Assembly (NCBI RefSeq): GCF_002162315.1
Contig: NZ_CP021416.1
Coordinates: forward strand, 2,368,207-2,432,206
Reading direction: 5' to 3'
Length of the DNA: 64,000 nt
Origin: Sulfurospirillum diekertiae
GTDB lineage: Bacteria > Campylobacterota > Campylobacteria > Campylobacterales > Sulfurospirillaceae
Positions 28,202 to 38,611 of this stretch are shown piece after piece (position 1 is the first letter of the stretch; each line of letters begins with the position of its first letter). Both the position numbers and the translations under genes were made by a program. The notes under the pieces are model-generated. The model did no database searches. It worked only from the letters and a program-made list of their open reading frames with translations, and was not told where the DNA came from.

Positions 28202-29311
28202 TTAACCTTGGTAAAATTCTTGGGTAAAGACCCTATTGGCAGTACCATCGTATGCTCGCTTGCCTAGTTCGGAAAGGGCAAGCTCGACAGCATTGAGTGT
28301 CCACGCAGTCTCATACACATTGACAAGACCCATGTGATTGATTCTAAACAGTGTCTCTTTAATGTGATCTTGTCCACCTGCCATATTGACACCATATTTA
28401 CTTTTCAAAATTTTACGGATTTTGCTCGCATCGTCATGTAAAACGGCACTCATCGCTTTAGCAGGTACTTTTGGATAGATGTGCAATCCCAATGCTTGTA
28501 AAGCTTTATTGGTTGCAAGGGCTCTTTTTGCCGTATCAGCATAAAGTGCATCCAAACCGCCCTTAGAGTCTATGAGTTCAAACATAGCGACAAGCCCAAT
28601 AACCAGTGTCGTTGCTGCTGTCCATGCCGTTGTGTTTTTTCGTTGATTTTTAAGTTCCGTTTTGAGGTTGAAATAATAACCCACGCCGCCATTTTCAATG
28701 ATCTCTAACGCTTTAGCATTTAAACCAATAAACGCAAGCCCTGGAGGAAGCATCAATGCTTTTTGACTACCAGAAATAAGCGCATCAATGTTCGTTGTAT
28801 CGACTTTTTCAACACCCACAGCCGTAATGCCATCGGCAATCACCATGATGTTAGGGCGAATCGCTTTCACTGCTTTGGCTACTGCTTCAACAGGATGACG
28901 AAGGCCACCTGCACTTTCACACACTTGCATACAGACAGCATCAATACTTTCATCATTTTTAACAAGCTCAACAATGGCATCCACACTCACAGAAGTATCC
29001 CATTCATTTTTAATTTCGACAAATGGCTTGTTGTAGGCGGCACAAATCTTGCCAAAACGCTCGCCAAATTTGCCCGAATTGACGACAATCGCTTTACTTT
29101 GGCACAAATGAAGCACACACGCTTCCATGGCGCCAGTTCCACTGCTTGCAAGCATCAAAACTTCTTCCATATCAAACAGTTGTTTTAAATAGCCTCTTGC
29201 TTTTTCAAAAATAGCCTCAAATTCAGGTGTTCTATGGTGAATGGTAGGTGTACCCATCGCCATACGAACCGCTTCAGGAACAGGAGTTGGTCCTGGTGTC
29301 AAAAGTAACAT
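28202..29311 (-). CDS. Class V aminotransferase (alanine-glyoxylate/serine-pyruvate family)
   Basis: A 369-residue PLP enzyme of fold type I. It opens with LLLTPGPTPVPEAVRMAM, has an SSGTGAMEACVLHL phosphate-binding loop, VIADGITAVGVEKV (Asp holding the pyridine nitrogen) and ISGSQKALMLPPGLAF with the Schiff-base Lys at about residue 190. The family includes alanine-glyoxylate, serine-glyoxylate and serine-pyruvate aminotransferases and is also annotated as 'soluble hydrogenase 42 kDa subunit'. Substrate cannot be told from sequence; a serine-biosynthesis role is possible. Confidence 0.87.
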   Translation of the reverse strand: MLLLTPGPTPVPEAVRMAMGTPTIHHRTPEFEAIFEKARGYLKQLFDMEEVLMLASSGTGAMEACVLHLCQSKAIVVNSGKFGERFGKICAAYNKPFVEIKNEWDTSVSVDAIVELVKNDESIDAVCMQVCESAGGLRHPVEAVAKAVKAIRPNIMVIADGITAVGVEKVDTTNIDALISGSQKALMLPPGLAFIGLNAKALEIIENGGVGYYFNLKTELKNQRKNTTAWTAATTLVIGLVAMFELIDSKGGLDALYADTAKRALATNKALQALGLHIYPKVPAKAMSAVLHDDASKIRKILKSKYGVNMAGGQDHIKETLFRINHMGLVNVYETAWTLNAVELALSELGKRAYDGTANRVFTQEFYQG

Positions 29312-29446
29312 AAGAGATCCTCATCGTGTAGTTTTAGAAGCGATTGTAACAAAATATTGCTTGTTGTTTCTTTAGCACCTCCCATATTTACTAGCTTTAC
29401 CTTTACATGTAAAAAGTCTTTTACGAATCGCTTTTCTATTTTAAAC

Positions 29447-29463
29447 TTACATAATTAATGTAA
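29447..29463. promoter_or_regulatory. Split palindrome TTACAT-N5-ATGTAA upstream of the chemoreceptor
   Basis: A perfect 6-bp inverted repeat with a 5-bp spacer whose half-sites equal those of the window-wide TTACATGTAA motif, 71 bp before the chemoreceptor ribosome site and 35 bp after a complete copy. Could be an operator; function unproven. Confidence 0.35.
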
Positions 29464-29533
29464 TTATGAAGAATTTTAGTGTCTCATTCGTACGTTTTAC
29501 CATTTGTATAAAAATACCCCAAGGAGTAGAGTC

Positions 29534-31399
29534 ATGTCATTTAAAGCCAAAATCATCCTGACAATTTCTGCGTTAATGTTTTTAAGCCTCAGTATCTTTT
29601 GTGCCATAAGCTATATTGATACGAAGAAAAATAGCGTTGTTCAAGTTGAATCAAGCCTAAAAATGGCATCACGTGCCTTAACAGACTACATTGATCTTTG
29701 GGTTGAATCGAAGAAAAAAGGCGTTGCGGGTTATGCAAGATCTTTAAGTAACAGTGCTACGATGGATGAAGTAGAACTTCAAGCAAAACTAAAAGACATG
29801 GCAAAAACATTTGATGCATTAGATGCATATGCAGGATTTGAAGATGGTCGAATGTTTTACGGTAGTGGAAAGAAAAAAGCAGAAGGATACGATCCCAAAG
29901 CAAGAGGCTGGTATAAGCAGGCAAAAGCAGAAGGTAAAGAAGGTATTACGGATGCTTATGTCGGTGCTACGGCGAAAGTATTGATGGTAACGGTGATGTC
30001 ACCGATTGTGAAAAACAATACGATCATTGGTGTTTTTGGTATAGATCTTCCTTTGGAAACACTCACGAAAGCGGTTGGAGATGTTAATTTTAATGGCGGA
30101 TATGGGATGCTTTTAGATACAAAAAAGATGATTCTAGCCCATCCTAAAAAAGAACTCCTTGGAACCGAGTCAACATTGAGCCAAGAGTTTAAAGATAAAA
30201 AAGAGGGATTTATTGAGTATACCTTTAATGGTGAAAACAAGATATTTGCTTTTAAAATTTCAGAACAAACAGGCTGGACTCCTGGAATTACATTTGATAA
30301 AGAGACTGCGTATGCCTTTTTAAAGGTGCAAGTTCAAAGCCTGATGATGGCAGGTTTTGTGATGTTAGTCCTCTCCATAGGCATCATGATTATACTCATT
30401 AAAACACTGCTTCGTCCACTTGATCATCTTAATGATGTTGTACAAGAACTCTCAAGCAGTGAGGGCGATCTTAGGCAAAGACTTGAATCATCTGCCAATG
30501 ATGAATTTGCACATGTATCACAAAACATCAATAAATTTATTGAAAAACTGCATGAGATCGTGAAAAAATCTAAAACAATTAGTAATGAAAATGCTTCTAT
30601 CTCAGAAGAGCTTTCACGTACTGCATCCGAAGTGGTACGCAATGTCGATACCGAATCTAAAATAGTTGAAAACACCAAAGAAGAAGGGATCGCTTTAGTT
30701 AAAAGCATTGAAAGTTCTGTTCTTAAAGCAAAAAATTCTCAACAAGCCCTCTCTAATACGCAAAAAGATATTTCAGATGTAAAAACCAAAGTCGAACAGC
30801 TCGAATATACGATGCAGGCCACAGCAGCCAAAGAACAAAACTTGGCAGAACGCCTTAATACCGTTAGTCAAAATGCCAATGAAGTGAAAGATGTTCTTGG
30901 TATTATTCGTGATATTGCCGATCAAACGAACCTTTTAGCCCTCAATGCTGCCATTGAAGCGGCACGTGCAGGAGAACATGGGCGTGGGTTTGCCGTAGTT
31001 GCCGATGAAGTGAGGAAGCTGGCTGAACGTACGCAAAAGAGCCTTGTTGAAATTGATGCAACAATCAATGTGGTCGTTCAATCTATCATGGATGCCAACA
31101 CCGATATTGCTCAAAATGCCGGTGAGGTAAATGCTCTTGCTTCTATCTCAATCGAATTGCAAAATGGTATGCATAGCATCGATGCAACCATTCAGAAAAC
31201 TATCGAAGGTGCACATGAAACTGTTAATAATTTTGTAAATACCGCAACGCAGATCAAAGGAATGGTTGAAGAGATTGAAAAGATTAATGTCATCTCTAAA
31301 GAGAATGTCACGAGCATCGACAATGTTTCACAAGCCTCTGAGCATCTTCATGCGATGACCGAAAATCTTAACAATGAATTAGGGAAATTTAAATCCTAA
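29534..31399 (+). CDS. Methyl-accepting chemotaxis protein (dCache sensor)
   Basis: A 621-residue chemoreceptor. N-terminal membrane helix ([20 protein letters not shown]), a periplasmic dCache-type domain (about 30-270) with the [12 protein letters not shown] and [11 protein letters not shown] signatures, a second helix ([20 protein letters not shown]), HAMP-like linker and a signalling hairpin. The tip [20 protein letters not shown] and [20 protein letters not shown] are canonical. Ligand unknown. ATG at 29534 follows AAGGAG (29521). It stands alone between leftward genes, so it has its own promoter. Confidence 0.93.
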   Translation: MSFKAKIILTISALMFLSLSIFCAISYIDTKKNSVVQVESSLKMASRALTDYIDLWVESKKKGVAGYARSLSNSATMDEVELQAKLKDMAKTFDALDAYAGFEDGRMFYGSGKKKAEGYDPKARGWYKQAKAEGKEGITDAYVGATAKVLMVTVMSPIVKNNTIIGVFGIDLPLETLTKAVGDVNFNGGYGMLLDTKKMILAHPKKELLGTESTLSQEFKDKKEGFIEYTFNGENKIFAFKISEQTGWTPGITFDKETAYAFLKVQVQSLMMAGFVMLVLSIGIMIILIKTLLRPLDHLNDVVQELSSSEGDLRQRLESSANDEFAHVSQNINKFIEKLHEIVKKSKTISNENASISEELSRTASEVVRNVDTESKIVENTKEEGIALVKSIESSVLKAKNSQQALSNTQKDISDVKTKVEQLEYTMQATAAKEQNLAERLNTVSQNANEVKDVLGIIRDIADQTNLLALNAAIEAARAGEHGRGFAVVADEVRKLAERTQKSLVEIDATINVVVQSIMDANTDIAQNAGEVNALASISIELQNGMHSIDATIQKTIEGAHETVNNFVNTATQIKGMVEEIEKINVISKENVTSIDNVSQASEHLHAMTENLNNELGKFKS

Positions 31400-31402
31400 G
31401 GA

Positions 31403-32059
31403 TTAAACCTCAGCGAGCAGTTTAATCACCTCGCTGGGTGTTTTGGCTAAATATTTTGCCCCATGCTCTTTGAGTTCATTTTCTTCTCGAAATCCCCACA
31501 ATGCCCCTATGGCTATCATGCCAGCACTATTGGCTGTTTGCATATCAATCATCGTATCACCAAGATAATAACAGTCGTTTGGCTTTACATGTAAAAGCTC
31601 GCTTATCTCTAAAGCTCCTCTTGGATGGGGCTTTCTAGGGACTCCTTCACGTACACCATACACCACATCAAACTTCCATTGGCGCAAATATTTCATAGCA
31701 CACATTTTGGTAAAGGAATCTGGTTTATTGGAGAGGATTGCCATTTTAAAATTTCGTTTTTGAAGGAAACTAAGCATTTTACTCACACCCTCATACAGCT
31801 TGGTATTTTGGTTAAACTGCTTTGTATAATGTGTTTCAAAAAGAGTAACAGCTTGTTGGATAAGCTCAGGAGTTTGAACATTAGAGGCGAAAATGTTTTC
31901 AAATAGTTTGAAAACACCCTCCCCTACAAAATAGCGGTATTTTGCACTCTCTTGCGGTTGAAATCCAAGTGAAACAAGTGCAAAATTAGCACTAATGGCA
32001 ATATCTTCTAATGTATCAAGAAGCGTGCCATCAAGATCAAATACAATGTTTTTTTTCAT
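31403..32059 (-). CDS. gph: HAD-family phosphatase, phosphoglycolate phosphatase-like
   Basis: 218 residues of the HAD superfamily, subfamily IA. Motif I is FDLDGTLLDTLEDI (8-21), motif II AILSNKPDS, motif III Lys in PRKPHPRGAL, and motif IV GDTMIDMQTANSAG. This pattern suits Gph (2-phosphoglycolate hydrolysis). The start overlaps the end of tkt by 23 bp, with likely translational coupling; one TTACATGTAA copy (31585) encodes LHVK. Confidence 0.85.
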   Translation of the reverse strand: MKKNIVFDLDGTLLDTLEDIAISANFALVSLGFQPQESAKYRYFVGEGVFKLFENIFASNVQTPELIQQAVTLFETHYTKQFNQNTKLYEGVSKMLSFLQKRNFKMAILSNKPDSFTKMCAMKYLRQWKFDVVYGVREGVPRKPHPRGALEISELLHVKPNDCYYLGDTMIDMQTANSAGMIAIGALWGFREENELKEHGAKYLAKTPSEVIKLLAEV

Positions 32060-34031
32060 TATCTCGTTCTAACTCTGCCTTTAGTGCATCGTAATCAAGA
32101 CCTAAAAACTCACAGGCACTCTTGGTAGCTTTATGGGCAGTAAAGCCAAATTTGTCAAATAAAAGCTCTGCTGGACCACTTGCACCAAAACGCTCCATCG
32201 AAATTACTTTATCGGCATAACGATACCATTCCATCCCTGCACCTGCTTCGATGGCAATGACTTTGGTTTGTGGCTCAATAATCGTTTGAATATAGGTTTC
32301 ATCTTGCTCGTTTAAAAGATCAAAACACGGAACGCTGACCATGTTGCTTGGGATTCCAAACATGGAAAGGTAACACGCTACTTCCAATGCCAGATAAACT
32401 TCACTGCCACTTGCCATGAGCGTGACTTGTGCATTTTCGCGTCTTTTTAGAAGGTAACCGCCATTTTCAACATCGCCGTATGCTCGATCGTCTTTGAGCG
32501 CTCGAAGTTTTTGACGAGAACAAACAAAGGCCGCAGGGGCTTGCATACTGAGAGCCTTCTTCCACGCTTTAACATTTTCTCTGCCATCGCATGGGCGATA
32601 CACATAGAAGTTTGGAAGTGCTCTAAATTGGCTGAGTTGTTCAATCGGTTGATGCGTTGGACCATCTTCGCCTACACCAATGCTATCGTGTGTCCAGATG
32701 TAAAAATTTTTCAGTTTCATGAGTGCTGCTAAACGTACCGTTGGTTTCATGTAGTCACTAAAGATAAAAAACGTTGCACCAAAAGGAATAAACAGGCCAT
32801 ACAAAGCAAACGCGTTGATAATTGCACCCATTGCATGTTCACGAATACCAAAGTGAATGTTGCGGCCTAGTGGAAAATCGCCCATATCTTTCAATTCGCT
32901 TTTATTGGAAGGACTGAGATCTGCACTTCCCCCTAGAAAACCAGGAATTGCCTGTGCAATAGCATTCAAAATTTTACCGTTGCTATCACGCGTTGCCACA
33001 TCGCTATCAAAATTTGGCCATTCAATTTTTGAAAAATCAGGCGTAAGCAATGCTTCTAAAAGGGCCTTTTTCTCACTACTTAACTCATTTTTAACCAGCG
33101 CATTCCACTTCGCTTCGGCAAGATCGCCTTTTTCAAGTGCACAGTTAAAACGTGCATAAACATCATCATCTACACTAAAGTTTTTCTCTGGATCAAATCC
33201 TGCTTTGATTTTAGAATTTTTAATCTCTTCACACCCCAAAGGTGCTCCATGAGCATGATGGCTTCCTTCCATCTCGCAAGCGCCTTTTGCAATCGTTGTA
33301 TCAGCAATAATTAAATACGGTTTAGTTTGCTCTTTGGATTGCTCTAAAACATCATTAATTTCTTCATAGTCGTGACCATCAATCCGTGAAACTTCCCAAC
33401 CTTGAGCTTCAAAACGATGTTTAACATCTTCACTCCAAGCAATTGACGTATCACCTTCAATGGTAATAGCATTGCAATCGTAAATAACCACTAAATTATC
33501 TAAACACAAATGCCCTGCTAAGGAACATGCTTCGTAACTGATACCTTCTTGAAGATCGCCATCACCACACAAACAGTATACTTTATGAGTAATCACTTCT
33601 GTTTTTGGCGTATTTAAAAGGGTAGCTGCATACTTAGCCGCCATTGCAAAACCAACGGCATTTGAAATACCTTGACCTAATGGACCTGTCGTCACTTCAA
33701 CGCCTGGAACATCACCATATTCAGGATGGCCTGGCGTTTTACTGCCCAATTGCCTAAAATTTTTAAGATCCTCTAAACTAATGTCGTATCCGCTTAAATG
33801 TAAAAAAGAGTAAACCAATGCTGAAGCATGCCCACCACTAAACACTAAACGATCACGATTGAGCCACTTTGTATTTTTGGGATTATGCGTAATATGTCGT
33901 GCTAAAATTGTAACGATATCGGCAAGTCCCATAGGAGCACCAGGATGTCCACTGTTAGCACGTTGTACCATATCTGCCGCTAAAAATCGGATTGTATCAG
34001 CTTGTTTTTTTAACATTTTTTCATTTTCCAT
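32037..34031 (-). CDS. tkt: Transketolase
   Basis: 664 residues, thiamine-diphosphate enzyme of the pentose phosphate pathway. Order: ANSGHPGAPMGLADI (substrate His), GGHASALVYS, GPLGQGISNAVG, the ThDP/Mg motif GDGDLQEGISYEACSLAG, NGKILNAIAQ and the pyrimidine-domain GIREHAMGAI. I chose the ATG at 34031, 10 bp after AAAGGA, over a start at 34058; the gap to ispA is 7 bp. Syntenic with the tkt-ispA pair of other Campylobacterota. Confidence 0.97.
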   Translation of the reverse strand: MENEKMLKKQADTIRFLAADMVQRANSGHPGAPMGLADIVTILARHITHNPKNTKWLNRDRLVFSGGHASALVYSFLHLSGYDISLEDLKNFRQLGSKTPGHPEYGDVPGVEVTTGPLGQGISNAVGFAMAAKYAATLLNTPKTEVITHKVYCLCGDGDLQEGISYEACSLAGHLCLDNLVVIYDCNAITIEGDTSIAWSEDVKHRFEAQGWEVSRIDGHDYEEINDVLEQSKEQTKPYLIIADTTIAKGACEMEGSHHAHGAPLGCEEIKNSKIKAGFDPEKNFSVDDDVYARFNCALEKGDLAEAKWNALVKNELSSEKKALLEALLTPDFSKIEWPNFDSDVATRDSNGKILNAIAQAIPGFLGGSADLSPSNKSELKDMGDFPLGRNIHFGIREHAMGAIINAFALYGLFIPFGATFFIFSDYMKPTVRLAALMKLKNFYIWTHDSIGVGEDGPTHQPIEQLSQFRALPNFYVYRPCDGRENVKAWKKALSMQAPAAFVCSRQKLRALKDDRAYGDVENGGYLLKRRENAQVTLMASGSEVYLALEVACYLSMFGIPSNMVSVPCFDLLNEQDETYIQTIIEPQTKVIAIEAGAGMEWYRYADKVISMERFGASGPAELLFDKFGFTAHKATKSACEFLGLDYDALKAELERDNEKKHCI

Positions 34032-34038
34032 TGGGTCA

Positions 34039-34900
34039 CTATCCTTTAAAATATTCATCTACAATGCTCTTTAGCCTTTTTGACAAAGCAGCATCAAGCT
34101 TACCTAGTTCAACATCTAATTCTCTTAACAGTTTGTGCTTCTCCTCTTTTGCGCCCTTTAATCCCAATAGGTTCACAAAAGAGTTCTTATGCCCATCATT
34201 CTGAGTGGGTTTCCCCGCCTCTTCGCTGGTCAGTGTTGCATCGATAATGTCATCTTGGACTTGAAATAAAAGTCCAAGTTTCAATCCAAACTGATAAAGT
34301 GCTTCTTGTGTCGCTTTATCCAACTCACAAATCACAGCCCCCATCAAGAGTGAAGCTGCGATCAATTTAGCTGTTTTGTGCAAATGTAAAAAAGTGAGTT
34401 CGTCCACATTTAAATGCTTATCTTCAAAAAAACAATCAATTGCTTGACCAAGCACCATACCATAAATGCCTGCATCACTTGAAAGAATGGAAACCAGTTT
34501 AATTTTAATCTCTGCACTTAAAGGAGCATTCGCTAACAGATAAAAAGCATGGGTATTTAAAGCATCTCCAACAAGCACAGCAGTCGTCTCATCATAACTT
34601 ACATGTAAAGTGGGATGTCCTCGTCTAAGCGCTGCATTATCCATGCAGGGTAAATCATCATGGATGAGCGAATAGGTATGCATCATCTCCAATCCAAGCG
34701 CTACATGTAAAGCATTTTCAACCAAAAGCGGACGTGAACAGTGGACAACACTGAGCAATAAAAGCGGGCGAAATCGCTTCCCTCCTACATCAACCATTTC
34801 GCCAAAAGCATGACTAAAATGAGGATGAAAACTTTCTATGACGGGAAGCTTCTCTTTCAAAAAAAACTTCAAATTTTGATACTAACTCTTTAGAACTCAA
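34039..34900 (-). CDS. ispA: Short-chain polyprenyl diphosphate synthase (farnesyl/geranyl), N-terminal frameshift as read
   Basis: The open frame from a TTG at 34872 gives 277 residues with GGKRFRPLLLLSV, the first aspartate-rich motif LIHDDLPCMDN (FARM) and the second VQDDIID (SARM), typical of IspA. The real start seems to be TTG at 34900 behind GAAAGG, encoding MSSKELVSKFEVF; that frame meets the rest only if the T8 tract (34859-34866) has one base fewer, giving EVFLKEKLPVIESF. Makes isoprenoid precursors. TTACATGTAA at 34599, plus a CTACATGTAA near-match at 34701. Confidence 0.9.
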
Positions 34901-34910
34901 AACAAACCTT

Positions 34911-35988
34911 TCAGCGTGGTAATGTTACAAAAAATTGGAAGTCATCACGATCAAATAATAGACTGACATCACGATTATGTATCTTTGCCAAATAAGCATC
35001 TGCATTTTGGATCTGTGAAACAGGAACCCCATCTACTTGCATTAAACGGTCTCCCACTTTTAAACCACTTTGCTCAGCAAAAGAACCATGCTTTACATAT
35101 CCAATCTTAAGATTATTATCGAACGTAAATCCTTTGCTGTGTAAAACAGCCTCTTTTTTTGCTTCAGGGAGTGGCACTTTTTTTAGGATCGACTTTTTTA
35201 CTGGCTGGTTTTGATGTTACAATAGTCTCGTCTATCCATGCATTATTACGTTGAATGTGAGCAATCATTTTGGCAGAATCTTTACCTGCTTTGAGAGCGT
35301 CAGCAAATTCGGCTATAGTGCTTACTTTTTTACCATTAAGCGATGTAATACTATCGCCAGCTTTTAGCTTTGCATCTTTAAAATTAGGATCCATAAAATC
35401 AACGATAACACTCTCATTGCCATCTATAATCCGAGCACCCAATTCTGGGAAAAAGGCTGATTTACCTGCTATAAAACGTTCTAACTCTTCTGAACTAATA
35501 AAAAACTTATCTCCAATTCCAAGTCCATACATTTCACAACATAATCCACCAACAAGACTATTGATTTCACCGATACCGCCAAATTCAAACAACTCATTAC
35601 CACTTTTACCTATTTTGGAAGCATTAACCGCCACCAAAGAGTTATCGGTCATGCTGACAAGCCATTCGCCTAGCTTTAGCTCAGCGGTGGGTTTAAGTTT
35701 GACAGGAATCAGTGGTTTTGGAGAATCAAATAAATAGAGGTGAGAGAATGCATCGTATCTCGCAAAAGGTACACTTGGCTTTTCTTTAGAAAACGCAATT
35801 GCTTGTTTTTCACTAATGGCAATTGCACGCGTTTTACCAAAATAAACAACCGATTGCTTATTTTTTTCAAAACACTGTGAAAAATCAGGGTAGACGAACT
35901 CTGCTTTGCTAGCAGGAGCAGGGATAGGAATATCCGCCGCGAAAAGAGCTTGGAGTATTAAAAGAAGAGAAAGTCCTAGACGTTTCAC
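34911..35988 (-). pseudogene. Exported PDZ-domain protein, frameshifted as read
   Basis: Two reading frames form one periplasmic protein of about 358 residues. It has a signal peptide (MKRLGLSLLLILQALFAADI), a trypsin-like but apparently non-catalytic domain, and two PDZ modules: VIVDFMDPNFKDAKLKAGDSI, and KIGYVKHGSFAEQSGLKVGD near the C-terminus. The frames meet at A7 (35178-35184 on the plus strand as T7); one base fewer reads PKKVPLPEAKKEAV through. As read, the second PDZ is lost. This gene precedes ispA in C. jejuni too (from memory), supporting a single protein. Confidence 0.72.
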
Positions 35989-35997
35989 ATACGCTCC

Positions 35998-36315
35998 TTA
36001 ATTTTTTGCGCCAAATCCACCAATGCCTGAGAGCATCTGAGATGTTGCTAGTTTTTTATTATCTTCTACCATTTTGGAAACATCATTAATGGCACTCATG
36101 AGTAAAATCTGTAACGATTCTTTATCACTTAAAAGCGAATCATCAAGCGTAACATCGACGACTTCGCCATTACCGTCCATGCTCACACTGACCATGCCAC
36201 CACCGCTTTTAGCAGTAAATTGCTTATTTCTTGCGTCTTCTTGCATTTTTTGGGCTTGCTTTTGCGCTTCTTCAAGCATTGCACCCACTTTTGATAAATC
36301 AAAATTTTCAAACAT
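35998..36315 (-). CDS. YbaB/EbfC-family nucleoid-associated protein
   Basis: 105 residues, a small homodimeric DNA-binding protein. [20 protein letters not shown], the sticky QKMQEDARNKQFTAKSGGGMV helix-strand and VDVTLDDSLLSDKESL are family features. Often near recombination genes in other bacteria, here between panD and the PDZ gene. Its start overlaps the panD stop by one base. Confidence 0.9.
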   Translation of the reverse strand: MFENFDLSKVGAMLEEAQKQAQKMQEDARNKQFTAKSGGGMVSVSMDGNGEVVDVTLDDSLLSDKESLQILLMSAINDVSKMVEDNKKLATSQMLSGIGGFGAKN

Positions 36316-36680
36316 TAGATGTAATCTCGTACTTCTACCAACGCGTTGGTTTCATCAACTAAAACAACCGTAGGTTTGAAAACTTCCATTTCAGCTCTCG
36401 TCATATGCGCATAAGCTATGATAATAATCTTATCACCAATATGTGCTTTTCGTGCAGCTGCGCCATTAAGACAAATATCTTTCCCACCTGCCTTACCTTC
36501 AATGACATAAGTTGTAAAACGCTCACCATTGTTAATATTCACCACTTCTACTTTTTGTCCCACGCTAAGATTAGAAGCCATTATTAACTCTTTATCGATT
36601 GTAATAGAACCAACATAGTTTAAATTGGCATCTGTAACAGTAGCTCTGTGAATTTTGCTATATAACATCTCAAGCGTCAT
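36315..36680 (-). CDS. panD: Aspartate 1-decarboxylase proenzyme
   Basis: 121 residues, pyruvoyl enzyme making beta-alanine for pantothenate. Self-cleavage occurs at the Gly-Ser of NYVGSITID (about residues 24-25), with conserved [10 protein letters not shown] before it and [24 protein letters not shown] after it. Adjacent to murE, as in related genomes. Confidence 0.96.
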   Translation of the reverse strand: MTLEMLYSKIHRATVTDANLNYVGSITIDKELIMASNLSVGQKVEVVNINNGERFTTYVIEGKAGGKDICLNGAAARKAHIGDKIIIIAYAHMTRAEMEVFKPTVVLVDETNALVEVRDYI

Positions 36681-36724
36681 CGCTTTTATACCTCTTTTAG
36701 ATTAAGAAATTTGTTTATTTTATC

Positions 36725-38038
36725 CTATTTTTGCTTAGCCCATTGAGCGATAAGCTCCCTAACTACTTCTCTATCATCAAAAGGATATTTTTGACCTTGA
36801 ATCTCTTGGTAAGTTTCATCCCCTTTACCAAGTATTAGAAGCACTTCGTTTTTACCTTGTAATTTCAGTGCTTTTTCAATCGCTTTGTGGCGATCTACTT
36901 CTACATGTAAATGCTCACGAGGATGCATTCCTGTTAAAATTTCAGTGATAATACTTTGTGGATCTTCCGAACGTGGGTTATCGCTGGTCACCACAATCTT
37001 TTTAGCATAGCGCTCAGCCATCGCTCCCATTTTGGGGCGCTTCGTTCGATCTCTGTCTCCTCCAGCACCAAAAACAACCACAAGATCGCGCTCTTTCATA
37101 CTATCAAGCACTTTTTCCATACCATCAGGAGTGTGCGCAAAATCAACGATCACTAGAGGATCATTGCTCACTACCTCCATACGACCTTCCACGCCACCAA
37201 AATGCTCTACCGCTTCACAAATAGCCTCCATTGGTGCAACACCTAACATATCAACCGCACTAATCGCTGCAAGTATATTGTAAAGGTTAAAAAAGCCATG
37301 TAAAGGTGATTCAAAGTCATAAACTTTATCGATTTTAGCTACAGCGGCACTAATACCTTCTTTGAGTGAATAAGCTAAAATTTTATAGGTTGCGGGATGC
37401 TCAATGCCATAACTCATTGCATTGGTGCGATTAAAGCGAATTTTACTCTCATCTTTGTTGATGAGCTTCAAACTTTCATCTTCAAAAAAACGGCTTTTAA
37501 CAGCAATATATTCATCAATCGTTTTATGAAAATCCAAATGATCTTGGGTGATATTTGTTAAAATCTTTAAAGCAAAAGGAAGCCCATCGATGCGATTTTG
37601 AACAATAGCATGAGAACTCACTTCCATGACAAAATACTCGCACCCTGCTTCTACTGCCAATTTGAGATTATGGATAGTCTGTAAAATGGGTGGCGTTGTA
37701 AGACTTTTATCTTCAATGCGATGATCGTTAATAAAACAGCCACGAGTCCCTTGTAATCCTGCTTTTTTACCCAAATCTAAGAGGATAGAGTAGATAGCTG
37801 CTGCTGTCGTTGTCTTACCATTGGTACCCGTTATGCCAATAATTTTGATCGCATTGGTAATAGCGAGAACATCTAAACACTCTTTGGATGAAATAATTTT
37901 AGTACATCCATGATCTCTTGCGCTCTGCTCATAAGTGGCATTGAGCTTTGTTGAAACAAAGATGCTTGAAGCATCACATTCATTTGAATTATCCGTTACA
38001 TGTAAAAACGGCGCATGGTTTTTCAAATCTATTTTCAA
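36725..38038 (-). CDS. murE: UDP-N-acetylmuramoyl-tripeptide synthetase (meso-DAP ligase)
   Basis: 437 residues of the Mur ligase family. ATP site GITGTNGKTTTAAA (about 68-81), central ITQDHLDFHKTIDEYIAVKSRFF with the carbamate Lys, VDFAHTPDGMEK, and a C-terminal SDNPRSEDP whose DNPR motif is diagnostic of meso-diaminopimelate addition. Compact compared with about 495 residues in E. coli, a typical epsilon form with a shortened N-terminal domain. TTACATGTAA at 37996; CTACATGTAA at 36901. Confidence 0.96.
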   Translation of the reverse strand: MKIDLKNHAPFLHVTDNSNECDASSIFVSTKLNATYEQSARDHGCTKIISSKECLDVLAITNAIKIIGITGTNGKTTTAAAIYSILLDLGKKAGLQGTRGCFINDHRIEDKSLTTPPILQTIHNLKLAVEAGCEYFVMEVSSHAIVQNRIDGLPFALKILTNITQDHLDFHKTIDEYIAVKSRFFEDESLKLINKDESKIRFNRTNAMSYGIEHPATYKILAYSLKEGISAAVAKIDKVYDFESPLHGFFNLYNILAAISAVDMLGVAPMEAICEAVEHFGGVEGRMEVVSNDPLVIVDFAHTPDGMEKVLDSMKERDLVVVFGAGGDRDRTKRPKMGAMAERYAKKIVVTSDNPRSEDPQSIITEILTGMHPREHLHVEVDRHKAIEKALKLQGKNEVLLILGKGDETYQEIQGQKYPFDDREVVRELIAQWAKQK

Positions 38039-38047
38039 GGTAACTCT

Positions 38048-38611
38048 CTATTTTTGTGCTTTTTTAATGAGCGATAATAGCTGCTCATCATTTGGGAAAA
38101 GAGTGATAGCACTCTCAAGGTAATTAAGAGACATTTCGATAAATCCATTATCAATCAATTTAGATAAAAAATCAACAAAATCTTCTTTTTTTGAGATAAT
38201 GACTTTGGTAGAGAACATAATATCTTCAAAAGCCTCTTTAAAACTACCACGAGATTTGATTAAACTCATAAAGTCTTCATACTTGATACCATTTTCTGCA
38301 TTTATGCGTGCTTCAAGATCATTCTCTGTAAATAAATGGGCAATTTTTTCGCTATGTTCTTCCACGGAATTAATAATTTCTTCCATTACATCTTCACAAT
38401 CTTCAGCACCATTCTCTTTGGTTAAAATATAGTACTCAAAAAGAGCCATTGCTTGTTCTTCATTTTGAGCTGCCATATCACATAAAATAGCTCCAATTCG
38501 AGCTTCTTTAGATTTTGGGTCTTCACTCAAAGCCAATGCAAACTGTAGCATTGCCTCAGCAAAGTTCTTTGCGTAAAATTTTTCAATACCTTTTTTTATG
38601 TAAGCGTTCAT
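38048..38611 (-). CDS. Conserved hypothetical protein with TPR-like N-terminus
   Basis: 187 residues, no membrane segments. MNAYIKKGIEKFYAKNFAEA and MLQFALALSEDPKSKEARIG look like one and a half TPR repeats; the rest is acidic and helical (ENGAEDCEDVMEEIINSVEE). Function unknown. The C. jejuni counterpart in the same place, between murE and the nifU-like gene, is also uncharacterised (from memory). Start overlaps the nifU stop (ATGA). Confidence 0.75.
   Translation of the reverse strand: MNAYIKKGIEKFYAKNFAEAMLQFALALSEDPKSKEARIGAILCDMAAQNEEQAMALFEYYILTKENGAEDCEDVMEEIINSVEEHSEKIAHLFTENDLEARINAENGIKYEDFMSLIKSRGSFKEAFEDIMFSTKVIISKKEDFVDFLSKLIDNGFIEMSLNYLESAITLFPNDEQLLSLIKKAQK

Noticed and set aside
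34911-35177. A separate small PDZ gene
   Set aside because: Its N-terminus (PLPEAKKEAV) continues the upstream exported protein after one base is removed from an A7 tract and there is no ribosome site for it.
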